64,000 nt of DNA, taken from Bacillus sp. SKDU12. GTDB lineage: Bacteria > Bacillota > Bacilli > Bacillales > Bacillaceae. Numbering within the stretch: the stretch's first letter is position 1; each line of letters begins with the position of its first letter. The position numbers were made by a program, and so were the translations under genes. Below the pieces are notes generated by a model, which was not told the DNA's origin, did no database searches, and saw nothing but the letters and a program-made list of their open reading frames with translations. Location of the stretch: positions 124,001 to 188,000 of the forward strand of contig NZ_MSRC01000017.1 in the NCBI RefSeq assembly GCF_010093085.1, in the 5' to 3' direction. Shown piece after piece: positions 47,308-56,599 of the stretch.

Positions 47308-50300
47308 ATGAAGAAAAAGAAAATGAGTCCGTTGTTTAGGAGATTGAATTATTTTTCTCCTATCGAACACCATTCAAATAAACATAGCCAAACCACCCGC
47401 GAAGATCGCGATTGGGAGAATGTATACAGAAGCAGATGGCAGTACGACAAAGTCGTTCGCTCCACCCACGGCGTCAACTGCACGGGGTCCTGCAGCTGGA
47501 ACATTTATGTGAAAAACGGAATTGTCACATGGGAAGGACAAAACTTGAATTATCCATCAACAGGCCCGGATATGCCAGATTTCGAACCGAGAGGCTGTCC
47601 GCGCGGGGCCAGTTTTTCATGGTATATCTACAGCCCGCTCCGTGTGAAATATCCTTACGTGCGTAGTGTACTGATCAATTTGTGGCGCGAAGCATTGCAG
47701 GAGCATCAAAATCCGCTGGATGCATGGAAATCAATAGTTGAAAACCCTGAAAAAGCGAACTCCTATAAACAAGCAAGAGGGAAAGGCGGTTTTGTGCGCG
47801 CTGAATGGCCTGAAGTGCTGAAGCTGATTTCAGCCTCTTTGCTGTATACAGTCATGAAATACGGGCCTGACCGGAATGTCGGTTTTTCTCCGATACCGGC
47901 CATGTCCATGATCAGCCACGCCTCAGGCTCTCGGTTTATGTCATTAATCGGCGGCCCTATGCTCAGTTTTTACGATTGGTACGCGGATCTTCCGCCGGCA
48001 TCTCCGCAAATATGGGGTGACCAGACGGACGTTCCGGAAAGCAGTGATTGGTACAATTCAGGCTATATCATTACATGGGGATCCAACGTGCCATTAACGA
48101 GAACGCCTGATGCGCACTTTTTGGCTGAGGCCCGCTATAAAGGCGCTAAGGTCATTTCGATCAGTCCTGATTTTGCGGAATCCTCAAAGTTTGCGGATGA
48201 CTGGCTGAGTATCCGTCAAGGGACTGACGGGGCGCTTGCGATGGCAATGGGCCACGTCATTTTGCAGGAATTTTATGTGAATCAAGAGACGGAACGTTTC
48301 ATTGAATACGCGAAGCAATACACGGATTTTCCATTCCTCGTTACCTTGTCAAAAGAAAATGGCGTATACACAGCGGGCCGGTTTCTGCATGCGAATGACA
48401 TCGGACGGCAGACAAAAAATGATCAGTGGAAGCCTGCGGTCTGGAATGACCAGACAGGCACATTTGCCATACCGCAAGGAACCATGGGCTCCCGCTGGGA
48501 CGGACAGCAGAAGTGGAACCTGCACATGATCGATGAAGAAACCGAAGAGTCGATTGAACCCCGTCTCTCTGTGCTCGGAATAGAAGACGAAATCGGCACA
48601 GTGCGTATCCCGTATTTTTCAAATGACGGAAACAAAGTGCTTGAGCGGGATCTTCCGATTAAAAAACTGGATCTGAACGGCGAAGAGGTGTGTGTCACGA
48701 CTGTGTTTGACTTGATACTGGCCAACTACGGCGTGAACCGGGACATCGGTGACCAATCACCTGTCTCTTATGATGATCCTCAGCCGTTTACACCAGGATG
48801 GCAGGAACAGATGACAGGAATCAAAAAAGAAGCTGTCATTAAGATTGCCAGAGAGTTCGCTCAAAATGCGATCGATACAGACGGCCGGTCCATGATTATC
48901 GTAGGAGCAGGGATTAACCACTGGTTCAATTCCGACACGATCTACCGGGCTGTATTAAATCTTGTATTACTAGTAGGCGCTCAAGGCGTAAACGGCGGAG
49001 GCTGGGCCCATTACGTGGGACAGGAAAAGCTTCGTCCTGCTGAAGGCTGGCAGACGATTGCAAATGCAAAGGACTGGGAGAGTGTACCTAAGCTGCAAAA
49101 CGGCACCTCATTTTTCTACTTTGCGACAGACCAGTGGCGGTATGAGGACCAGCCCGTCAGTGACTTGGCTTCACCGATTGCTGGGTCATCACGTTACAAG
49201 CATCATGCCGATTACAATGTGATGGCAGCGCGCTTAGGCTGGCTGCCGTCCTACCCGACTTTCGATAAAAACGGCATTGACCTATACAAAGAAGCTGAAA
49301 CAGCGGGAGCAGCCACACCAGAAGCTGTTGGTGCATATGTGGCCTCACAGCTTCAAGAGAAAAAGCTGAAATTCGCGATTGAAGATCCCGATAATGAAGC
49401 CAATTTTCCAAGAAATCTCTTCGTATGGCGGGCGAATCTGATCTCAAGCTCAGGAAAAGGACATGAATATTTTCTTAAGCATCTGCTGGGAACGACGAAC
49501 GGTTTGATGAATGACGACAGCGAAAGCATCCGCCCTGAAGAGATCAAATGGCGGGAGCAGGCACCTGAAGGAAAGCTCGACTTATTAATCAATCTTGATT
49601 TTCGAATGGCTGGTACGGCATTGTATTCCGATATCGTGCTGCCGGCGGCGACATGGTATGAAAAACACGATCTCAGCAGCACAGATATGCACCCGTTCAT
49701 TCATCCTTTCGCCCCGGCCATCTCGGCTCCGTGGGAATCAAAGTCGGACTGGGATATTTTCAAAGCGCTGTCAAAAGCCGTTTCCGATCTGGCAGAAGAA
49801 GTCGATATGGAGCCGGTGAAAGAAGTTGTAGCGACACCGCTTCTTCACGATACGAAGCAGGAGTTGGCTCAGCCGTTCGGTAAAATCAATGACTGGAGCA
49901 AAGGCGAATGTGAAGCTATTCCGGGAAAAACGATGCCGAACATTCAAGTCGTCGAACGGGATTACAAACACATTTATCATAAAATGACCGCGCTCGGGCC
50001 TCACACCGGTTTAAAACCGAGCGGAACAAAAGGGATGAGCTGGTCGATTGCCGAGGAATATGAATCACTCAAGAAGAGGCTGGGAGAAATCACCTCGGAC
50101 AGCATTGCGAAAGGATGCCCGAATATAAGCGAAGCAAAGCAGACAGCAGAAGCAATTTTAACCCTATCATCCACTTCGAATGGAAAAGTCGCTGTGAAGG
50201 CATGGGAATCGCTTGAAAATATTACAAATCTAGAATTGAAAGACTTGGCGGAAGAACGGGAGGAAGAATGCTTTACGTTTGAGCAAATCACAGCTCAGCC

Positions 50301-50994
50301 GAAAACGGTCATCACGTCTCCGGCATTTACAGGTTCAGAAAAAGGGGGACGCAGGTACTCGCCATTTACGACCAACGTAGAAAAATTAATTCCGTGGCGA
50401 ACACTGACCGGCAGACAATCTTATTATGTCGACCATGAAATGATGATGGAATTCGGTGAAACGATGGCGACATTTAAACCGATTCTTCAGCATCGCCCGT
50501 TCCTAAACAAGCGGCCTGACCAAGAGGGCAAAGAAATCGTTCTTAATTATTTGACGCCGCATAATAAATGGTCTGTCCACAGCATGTATTTTGATTCTTT
50601 GCCGATGCTGACGCTGTTCCGCGGCGGGCCGACTGTATGGATGAATAAAGATGACGCGGGAGACACGGATATTAAAGACAATGATTGGATTGAGTGCTTC
50701 AACCGAAATGGCGTAGTCGTCGCGAGAGCGGTTTTGTCACACCGGATTCCTAAAGGAATGGCATTTATGCACCATGCCCAAGACCGCCACATCAACGTGC
50801 CCGGCACGAAACTGACAAATAACCGCGGAGGCACCCACAACAGCCCGACAAGGATTCACGTCAAGCCGACACAAATGATCGGGGGCTATGCCCAGCTCAG
50901 CTACGGCTTTAACTATTACGGTCCAACAGGGAATCAGCGCGACCTGAACGTCGTCATCCGCAAGCTGAAGGAGGTCGATTGGCTTGAAGATTAA
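47308..50994 (+). CDS. narG: Respiratory nitrate reductase alpha subunit NarG
   Basis: The catalytic subunit of membrane-bound nitrate reductase, 1228 residues, with molybdenum bis-MGD and one 4Fe-4S cluster. The N-terminal cluster motif VRSTHGVNCTGSCSWNIYVK (His plus cysteines) and FEPRGCPRGASFSWYIYSPL are at about residues 50-110. The Mo-ligand region GSNVPLTRTPDAHFLAEARY (about 253-272) holds the aspartate. The C-terminal MGD-binding domain includes NNRGGTHNSPTRIHVKPTQM. It is cytoplasmic in Bacillus and attached through NarI. It overlaps narH by 11 bp; Fnr activates the operon. Confidence 0.97.
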   Translation: MKKKKMSPLFRRLNYFSPIEHHSNKHSQTTREDRDWENVYRSRWQYDKVVRSTHGVNCTGSCSWNIYVKNGIVTWEGQNLNYPSTGPDMPDFEPRGCPRGASFSWYIYSPLRVKYPYVRSVLINLWREALQEHQNPLDAWKSIVENPEKANSYKQARGKGGFVRAEWPEVLKLISASLLYTVMKYGPDRNVGFSPIPAMSMISHASGSRFMSLIGGPMLSFYDWYADLPPASPQIWGDQTDVPESSDWYNSGYIITWGSNVPLTRTPDAHFLAEARYKGAKVISISPDFAESSKFADDWLSIRQGTDGALAMAMGHVILQEFYVNQETERFIEYAKQYTDFPFLVTLSKENGVYTAGRFLHANDIGRQTKNDQWKPAVWNDQTGTFAIPQGTMGSRWDGQQKWNLHMIDEETEESIEPRLSVLGIEDEIGTVRIPYFSNDGNKVLERDLPIKKLDLNGEEVCVTTVFDLILANYGVNRDIGDQSPVSYDDPQPFTPGWQEQMTGIKKEAVIKIAREFAQNAIDTDGRSMIIVGAGINHWFNSDTIYRAVLNLVLLVGAQGVNGGGWAHYVGQEKLRPAEGWQTIANAKDWESVPKLQNGTSFFYFATDQWRYEDQPVSDLASPIAGSSRYKHHADYNVMAARLGWLPSYPTFDKNGIDLYKEAETAGAATPEAVGAYVASQLQEKKLKFAIEDPDNEANFPRNLFVWRANLISSSGKGHEYFLKHLLGTTNGLMNDDSESIRPEEIKWREQAPEGKLDLLINLDFRMAGTALYSDIVLPAATWYEKHDLSSTDMHPFIHPFAPAISAPWESKSDWDIFKALSKAVSDLAEEVDMEPVKEVVATPLLHDTKQELAQPFGKINDWSKGECEAIPGKTMPNIQVVERDYKHIYHKMTALGPHTGLKPSGTKGMSWSIAEEYESLKKRLGEITSDSIAKGCPNISEAKQTAEAILTLSSTSNGKVAVKAWESLENITNLELKDLAEEREEECFTFEQITAQPKTVITSPAFTGSEKGGRRYSPFTTNVEKLIPWRTLTGRQSYYVDHEMMMEFGETMATFKPILQHRPFLNKRPDQEGKEIVLNYLTPHNKWSVHSMYFDSLPMLTLFRGGPTVWMNKDDAGDTDIKDNDWIECFNRNGVVVARAVLSHRIPKGMAFMHHAQDRHINVPGTKLTNNRGGTHNSPTRIHVKPTQMIGGYAQLSYGFNYYGPTGNQRDLNVVIRKLKEVDWLED

Positions 50995-52447
50995 AGCGCA
51001 AATCGGGATGGTCATGAACTTAGATAAATGCATCGGCTGCCACACGTGCAGCGTCACCTGTAAAAATACGTGGACAAACCGTGCCGGTGCGGAATATATG
51101 TACTTTAACAATGTAGAAACAAAGCCGGGCATCGGCTATCCGAAGCAATGGGAGGACCAAGATAAATATAAAGGCGGCTGGACATTGAAAAAGGGCAAGC
51201 TTGAACTGAAATCAGGCCCGAAAACAAACCGGCTCGCAGGCCTTTTCTATAACCCGAACCAGCCGACGATTGATGATTACTATGAACCTTGGAACTATGA
51301 TTATGAAACATTAACAAACAGCCCGCAGAAAAAACACCAGCCGGTGGCGCGGCCGAAATCGTCCTTGACGGGAGATTTCATGAATATCGAATGGGGGCCG
51401 AACTGGGAGGATGATCTCGCGGGCGGCCACATTACAGGGCTTGAGGATCCAAACGTGCAAAAGATGGAGGAATCGATCAAAACAGAATTCGATGAAGTCT
51501 TTATGATGTATCTTCCGCGTATTTGTGAGCACTGCATCAACCCGGCTTGCGTGTCATCTTGCCCGTCCGGCGCTATGTACAAACGCGAGGAAGACGGCAT
51601 TGTGCTTGTGGATCAAAACGCATGCCGTTCATGGAGATATTGCGTCTCATCCTGCCCTTATAAAAAAGTTTATTTTAACTGGCAAACGAACAAAGCGGAA
51701 AAATGCACACTCTGCTTTCCTCGCTTGGAGGCGGGTCTGCCGACCATCTGCTCCGAGACGTGTGTAGGCCGAATCCGCTACCTCGGTGTCATGCTGTATG
51801 ATGCGGACAAAGTGGAGGAAGCGGTATCTGTTGAAAATGAAAAGGATCTGTACCATTCACAATTAGACGTTTTTCTTGATCCGAATGATCCTGAGGTTGC
51901 CAAACAGGCAAAAGAACAAGGCATCCCGGCTGAATGGATCGAGGCCGCGCAGCAATCGCCGATCTATAAAATGATCATCGACTGGAAGATTGCGCTGCCG
52001 CTTCACCCAGAATACCGCACACTGCCTATGGTTTGGTACATTCCGCCGCTGAGCCCGATTATGAATCTCTTTGAAGGGAAAGGAAGCCAGCAAACGGCGG
52101 AAGACATTTTTCCGGCTATCGACCAAATGAGAATCCCGATTGACTATTTGGCGCAGCTATTAACGGCTGGTGATACAGACCATATTCGTTCAACTTTAAA
52201 GAAAATGTCTGTCATGCGCCAGTATATGAGAGCAGTCCAGACGAATAAATCCGTCGACCCGGATCTCATATCCAGTGTCGGCTTAACAGAACAGCAAATT
52301 GAAGACATGTATCGGCTGCTTGCCATCGCTAAATATGATGACCGCTTTGTGATCCCAAGCAGCCACCGAGAAGATGTGTCAGATTTATACGCTGAACAAG
52401 GAAGCTGCGGCTTATCATTTTCAGGCGGCCCCGGCTCTTGTTTCTAA
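50984..52447 (+). CDS. narH: Nitrate reductase beta subunit NarH
   Basis: A 487-residue iron-sulfur subunit that passes electrons from NarI hemes to NarG. The cysteine groups are complete: LDKCIGCHTCSVTCKNTW, CEHCINPACVSSCPSG, CRSWRYCVSSCPYKK (tryptophan in place of one cysteine, the mark of the 3Fe-4S cluster) and KCTLCFPRLEAGLPTICSET. Overlaps the end of narG by 11 bp. Confidence 0.97.
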   Translation: MKIKAQIGMVMNLDKCIGCHTCSVTCKNTWTNRAGAEYMYFNNVETKPGIGYPKQWEDQDKYKGGWTLKKGKLELKSGPKTNRLAGLFYNPNQPTIDDYYEPWNYDYETLTNSPQKKHQPVARPKSSLTGDFMNIEWGPNWEDDLAGGHITGLEDPNVQKMEESIKTEFDEVFMMYLPRICEHCINPACVSSCPSGAMYKREEDGIVLVDQNACRSWRYCVSSCPYKKVYFNWQTNKAEKCTLCFPRLEAGLPTICSETCVGRIRYLGVMLYDADKVEEAVSVENEKDLYHSQLDVFLDPNDPEVAKQAKEQGIPAEWIEAAQQSPIYKMIIDWKIALPLHPEYRTLPMVWYIPPLSPIMNLFEGKGSQQTAEDIFPAIDQMRIPIDYLAQLLTAGDTDHIRSTLKKMSVMRQYMRAVQTNKSVDPDLISSVGLTEQQIEDMYRLLAIAKYDDRFVIPSSHREDVSDLYAEQGSCGLSFSGGPGSCF

Positions 52448-52472
52448 CTTTTGATAAATGAGGTGTAACAAG

Positions 52473-53030
52473 ATGAACACCACAGACCGGCAAATGACGT
52501 TCTCCGCTCTTTCCTGCCTTCTTGCCTATCCAGATGAAGAGTGGAGAGCTGAGCTTCCTGATTGGAAGGCTCTTATTCATGAAATCAGCAACCAGCAAAT
52601 CAGGGAGAAGCTGATGCACTTTTTCAAGGGGGCATCCAGCTTCTCTCAAGAAGCATTGATCGAGCACTATGTCTATACGTTTGACTTCGGGAAAAAAACG
52701 AATATGTATGTGACCTACTTTAACTCAGGAGAGCAAAGGGAACGCGGGATTGAATTGCTGCATTTAAAAAACACTTACCAGGAATCCGGTTTCCTGCCGA
52801 CAGAGAAAGAGCTGCCTGATTACCTGCCGCTTATGCTGGAATTTGCCGCAGTAGCAGAGGTTGAAGCAGCGAGAAGTGTGTTTGGAAAATATTTGTCCAA
52901 TGTGAGGGAGCTGGCTTCCCGTCTCGAAATAAATAACAGCATATATGCGGAGCTGCTGCATGTGCTGCAGGACGCCCTGGAAAACATCGGGGTGCGTGAA
53001 AGCACTGAAGAAGGGGCTGTTCAGGCATGA
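52473..53030 (+). CDS. narJ: Nitrate reductase assembly chaperone NarJ
   Basis: A 185-residue helical TorD-type chaperone needed to insert the molybdenum cofactor into NarG. It contains FDFGKKTNMYVTYFNSGEQR and ESGFLPTEKELPDYLPLMLE, which are typical. The start is ATG 52473, with GAGGTG at 52460-52465; the ATG at 52458 overlaps that ribosome site. It overlaps narI by 4 bp. Confidence 0.93.
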   Translation: MNTTDRQMTFSALSCLLAYPDEEWRAELPDWKALIHEISNQQIREKLMHFFKGASSFSQEALIEHYVYTFDFGKKTNMYVTYFNSGEQRERGIELLHLKNTYQESGFLPTEKELPDYLPLMLEFAAVAEVEAARSVFGKYLSNVRELASRLEINNSIYAELLHVLQDALENIGVRESTEEGAVQA

Positions 53031-53698
53031 GCGGGCAAATCCTGTGGGGCGTAATGCCATACATTGTTTTGACAATCTTTATCGGCGGCCATATTTACCG
53101 TTATCAGCATGACCAATTTGGCTGGACGGCGAAATCCAGTGAGCTGTTAGAAAAGAAAAAACTGGCGGCGGGCAGTACACTTTTTCATTGGGGCCTCGTG
53201 TGCGTTGTCGGCGGGCACGTCATGGGCATTCTTATTCCGGAAGCCGTGTATTCTTCCCTTGGCATTTCAGAGCATATGTATCACAAAATGGCGATTGGCG
53301 CAGGCCTGCCAGCGGGGATTGCGGCATGTACCGGACTCGTTATCCTGACGTACAGAAGGCTGTTTGACAAAAGAATCCGCAAAACCAGCTCCCCAACGGA
53401 TATCCTGACGCTCATCCTGCTGCTGTTCATGATGCTGACGGGGGTTGCGGCCACGTTTCTCAACATTGATTCGAAAGGATTTGATTACAGGACAACAGTC
53501 GGGCCATGGTTCAGGGAAATTGTTTTGTTCCGGCCTGACGCTTCTTTGATGGAGAGTGTCCCGCTATGGTTTAAGTTTCATATCATAATCGGATACGTTG
53601 TTTTTATCCTGTGGCCGTTTACAAGATTGGTTCACGTATTCAGCCTGCCGCTCAAGTATTTGACACGAAGCTATGTCGTATATCGGAAACGCTCGTGA
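53027..53698 (+). CDS. narI: Nitrate reductase gamma subunit (cytochrome b) NarI
   Basis: A 223-residue membrane protein with five spans that anchors the complex and oxidises menaquinol through two b hemes. Heme-ligand histidines are visible in TIFIGGHIYRYQHDQF, FHWGLVCVVGGHVMG and FKFHIIIGYVVFILWPFTRL (followed by VHVFS). The last gene of narGHJI, followed by a terminator. Confidence 0.95.
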   Translation: MSGQILWGVMPYIVLTIFIGGHIYRYQHDQFGWTAKSSELLEKKKLAAGSTLFHWGLVCVVGGHVMGILIPEAVYSSLGISEHMYHKMAIGAGLPAGIAACTGLVILTYRRLFDKRIRKTSSPTDILTLILLLFMMLTGVAATFLNIDSKGFDYRTTVGPWFREIVLFRPDASLMESVPLWFKFHIIIGYVVFILWPFTRLVHVFSLPLKYLTRSYVVYRKRS

Positions 53699-53700
53699 AA

Positions 53701-53729
53701 AATCCCCCTTGCAAAAGGGGGATTTTTTT
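53701..53729 (+). terminator. Terminator after narGHJI
   Basis: AATCCCCCTT (53701-53710) pairs with AAGGGGGATT (53715-53724), followed by five T. Confidence 0.92.
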
Positions 53730-53829
53730 CATAATCGTGTAATATTTTCTGCCAATGAAATGGCTGGGCGGTGAGAAAGTTTGTTATGTTTGTAGGTGGA
53801 AACAACATGATCTAGAAGGAGCGTGAAGA

Positions 53830-54459
53830 ATGAAGCGGATTTTACTCATTTTAATTGCTTGTCTGATCACAAGCGCCGGGGTCCTGACCCTCAGACATTC
53901 TCATGTGTTAACTGGCGGCACAGCCGGACTGTCACTAAGTCTGACATATTTATTTCATTCCTCGTTTGCCATCATCTTCTTTCTGATCAATATCCCGTTT
54001 TATGTGTTTTCTCTCATCAGAATGGGCATCAAATTCACTCTATCCACCATATTTGCAGTCACAGCGCTGACTCTGTTTACAAGCGCGGATCACTGGCTGC
54101 CGCCTGTCTCTTTTCCGCCGCTTGCCGGGGCGATTTGCGGCGGTGCGCTGATCGGGCTTGGCCTGTCACTCATGTTTTATCATCAAGCATCGCTGGGCGG
54201 TGCCAATATTCTCGCATTATTTTTGCAAAAACGCTGCGGATGGAATCCGGGAATGGTTAATTTTCTCTTTGATTTTGGTGTAGTGCTGGCCGGGATTTTT
54301 TCTGTGGGATTGCTGAGAGGGATCTTCTCTTTTGTGTCGATTGCAGTTACGGGCCTGGTCGTCGGCTTCTTCAAAAATAAAATCAAAAGCAGTTATTCCC
54401 TCAAGCCGGCCTTGCTCCAGAACATCACACCCGGCCAATCTCAGGAAGCTTCATCATAA
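53830..54459 (+). CDS. YitT-family (DUF161-like) membrane protein
   Basis: A 209-residue protein with about six membrane spans. It carries HVLTGGTAGLSLSLTYLFH near the N-terminus (the GGxxGLS motif of YitT/YpjC-type proteins) and SLGGANILALFLQKRCGWNP in the second half. The family lacks a known function. The C-terminal DUF2179 regulatory domain of full-length YitT proteins is absent. GAAGGAGCG precedes ATG 53830. It lies between two terminators, so it is a single-gene unit. I do not recall it at this place in 168, where ywiE follows narI. Confidence 0.75.
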   Translation: MKRILLILIACLITSAGVLTLRHSHVLTGGTAGLSLSLTYLFHSSFAIIFFLINIPFYVFSLIRMGIKFTLSTIFAVTALTLFTSADHWLPPVSFPPLAGAICGGALIGLGLSLMFYHQASLGGANILALFLQKRCGWNPGMVNFLFDFGVVLAGIFSVGLLRGIFSFVSIAVTGLVVGFFKNKIKSSYSLKPALLQNITPGQSQEASS

Positions 54460-54492
54460 GCCTTTCCGCACTTAGCGGAGAGGCTTTTTTTA
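54458..54492 (+). terminator. Terminator after the YitT-family gene
   Basis: AAGCCTTTCCGC (54458-54469) pairs with GCGGAGAGGCTT (54475-54486), with two imperfect pairs, followed by TTTTT. Confidence 0.85.
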
Positions 54493-54562
54493 TATAAAAG
54501 GTTTACCGGTTATAGAAAAGAGGGAATACGGAGGTAATCGAATCAGATTGGGGAGAATCAGG

Positions 54563-56065
54563 ATGCTGAAAAGGAGACTGGAATTTTTCTTTTTATATCT
54601 CATGCTTATCGGGGCATATGTCATATGGTTTTTTCCGGTTTCCAGACTTGAATTTTACGGAGGATTGCTTTGCTATGTCAGCATTATTTTGTTCAGCATC
54701 TATTCGTTACTTCTTGAAAACCGCACCTCGCAGCACACGCTGTTATGGATCCACATTCTTATCTTTTTTCCGATCGCCGGCTACATGTTTTATCTATTCT
54801 CCGGACAGCTGTATGTAAAAGGAAAGCTGTTTAAGACAAAACGAATGTACAACAGGGAAAAGCTCAGGAAGCTGTTTGATATGGAAGAGACGCCGCCAGT
54901 CACAGAGCTGAAGGACAATCAGAAAAGATTCTTTACATACTCTATCAAGGCCGCCCATATGAATATCAATACGAAAAGCAATATCAAAGTACTGAAAAAC
55001 GGCGAAGAAACCTTCCCGGACATTTTCAAAGCAATGAGGAAGGCAGAATCTTATATACATATTGAATACTACATGTTTAAATCAGATATGCTCGGCCGCG
55101 GGATGATGGACATTATGATGGAAAAAGCGCGCCAAGGTGTCGAGGTGCGGTTTTTATATGACGCTGCAGGAAGCATCAAACTGGCTGGACGAGATATCGT
55201 GAAAATGAAACAGGCGGGAGTGGACATTGTTCCGTTTTCTCCGCTAAAATACGGGTTCTTTAATCAAAAGCTGAATTTTAGGAATCACCGGAAAATCGTG
55301 ATCATTGATGGGGAAATCGGTTTTGTGGGCGGATTAAATGTCGGGAAGGAATATATCAGCCGAGATCCGTATATAGGCTTTTGGAGAGACACCCACCTAA
55401 GACTGGAAGGAGAAATTGTGCAAACGCTTCACGCCATCTTTATGCTGGATTGGGAATACGTCTCCAACGAAGTATTAATTGATCTAGAGGAGTACAATAC
55501 TCCAGTTCCAGTCGAAGGAGAGGGCATTTATCAAGTTGTCGCGACAGGCCCTGACATGAAGGAAAGCATGAGCGACCTTTATTATGAAATGATCGCTTCA
55601 GCACAGAAATCAATATGGATCGCCACCCCTTACTTTGTTCCGAATGAATCCATTCGTACAGCGCTGAAAGCAGCAGCGGCAAAAGGCGTGCAAGTAAGGG
55701 TCATGGTGCCGGAGAAGAACGACAGCTTTTTGACGCAGTACGCGTCGAGATCCTATTTCCCGGAGCTTCTTCTCGAAGGCATTGAAGTCTATTCCTACCA
55801 AAAAGGCTTCATGCATCAAAAAGTCATGATCGTTGATGGTGATCTAGCCTCTGTCGGCACCGCAAATATGGACATGCGCAGCTTCCAGCTCAATTTTGAA
55901 GTGAACGTGTTCTTTACGGATGCCGAAGCAATCCGCACCCTTGAAGACCATTATGAAGAGGATATGCTGGACAGTGAAAAACTCAGCCCTGTCGGCTTTT
56001 ATAAAAGGGGAATGATCGATCGGACAAAGGAATCCTTCGCCCGCCTGTTTTCAGGTGTTTTGTAA
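54563..56065 (+). CDS. ywiE: Cardiolipin synthase YwiE (ClsB)
   Basis: A 500-residue phospholipase-D superfamily enzyme: two N-terminal membrane segments (about 8-28 and 35-55) and two HKD motifs, NFRNHRKIVIIDGEIGFVGG and GFMHQKVMIVDGDLASVGTA. It should join two phosphatidylglycerol molecules into cardiolipin. ATG 54563 has GGGGAG 7 bp before it. It is one of three such enzymes in B. subtilis (clsA, ywiE, ywjE); two of them are in this window. Confidence 0.9.
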   Translation: MLKRRLEFFFLYLMLIGAYVIWFFPVSRLEFYGGLLCYVSIILFSIYSLLLENRTSQHTLLWIHILIFFPIAGYMFYLFSGQLYVKGKLFKTKRMYNREKLRKLFDMEETPPVTELKDNQKRFFTYSIKAAHMNINTKSNIKVLKNGEETFPDIFKAMRKAESYIHIEYYMFKSDMLGRGMMDIMMEKARQGVEVRFLYDAAGSIKLAGRDIVKMKQAGVDIVPFSPLKYGFFNQKLNFRNHRKIVIIDGEIGFVGGLNVGKEYISRDPYIGFWRDTHLRLEGEIVQTLHAIFMLDWEYVSNEVLIDLEEYNTPVPVEGEGIYQVVATGPDMKESMSDLYYEMIASAQKSIWIATPYFVPNESIRTALKAAAAKGVQVRVMVPEKNDSFLTQYASRSYFPELLLEGIEVYSYQKGFMHQKVMIVDGDLASVGTANMDMRSFQLNFEVNVFFTDAEAIRTLEDHYEEDMLDSEKLSPVGFYKRGMIDRTKESFARLFSGVL

Positions 56066-56204
56066 GAAGGGACCATGATAGGCAAGTTCGCCGACTTGCA
56101 TTTTCGTTCGCCAGCTTTGGCACCAATGTTTTCATGTTGTTATGGTGAAATTTGAATGAAACAATTCGGACAGGCGGTTCAGCTCCATTATGTAAGAACA
56201 TAAG

Positions 56205-56237
56205 AAAAAGGATAGACAAGATGTCTATCCTTTTTTA
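56205..56237. terminator. Bidirectional terminator between ywiE and ywjC
   Basis: AAAAAGGATAGACA (56205-56218) pairs with TGTCTATCCTTTTT (about 56222-56235). It lies between two convergent genes. The 140 bp before it hold nothing I recognise; ywjA and ywjB, which are here in 168, are absent. Confidence 0.85.
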
Positions 56238-56246
56238 TATGTAAGT

Positions 56247-56519
56247 TTAAAGCGCTTCTCTTTCAGCGGGTTCAATCATACTTTGGAATTTTTCAACAAG
56301 CTGCGGTGCTTTTGTTCCTTCTACTACAATCAAATATTCCTTTTCATCATGAGCCATGCGGAATGTTTCAAGCTCGATTAAGTTTTTGATTTTGCACATC
56401 GTTTTCTTTGAATAAATATAAACCTCGTGGCTTCCAGAATGGCACATTTTATAAAGATGAATCAAATTTCTTAAAGTAAATGCCTGTGCGGCTACTTTCA
56501 GAGACTTGATGTTTTTCAT
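56247..56519 (-). CDS. ywjC: General stress protein YwjC
   Basis: A 90-residue protein (MKNIKSLKVAAQAFTLRNLI...) with an alpha/beta outline resembling HPr-like or small stress proteins; function unknown. It is known in B. subtilis as a sigma-B-dependent gene, and a very good sigma-B promoter precedes it here. AGGAGAAAG just before ATG 56519 is its ribosome site. It ends at a bidirectional terminator. Confidence 0.8.
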   Translation of the reverse strand: MKNIKSLKVAAQAFTLRNLIHLYKMCHSGSHEVYIYSKKTMCKIKNLIELETFRMAHDEKEYLIVVEGTKAPQLVEKFQSMIEPAEREAL

Positions 56520-56559
56520 AATCTTTCTCCTCCATCGATTGTTGTCTTATATAGGGTAT

Positions 56560-56585
56560 GTTCCCAAAGCGGACGAGCCGTAAAC
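56560..56585 (-). promoter_or_regulatory. Sigma-B promoter of ywjC
   Basis: On the minus strand GTTTAC (56585-56580), a 14-bp spacer, and GGGAAC (56565-56560) match the sigma-B consensus GTTTAA-N12-15-GGGWAW at 11 of 12 positions or close to it. It ends about 40 bp before the ywjC start codon and lies just upstream of the end of uvsE. Confidence 0.8.
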
Positions 56586-56599
56586 CTGATATGGCACAT

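Noticed and set aside
48341..48725. Long minus-strand ORFs opposite narG, narH and argS
   Set aside because: They are shadows of GC-rich, strongly coding genes and have no ribosome sites or recognisable domains.
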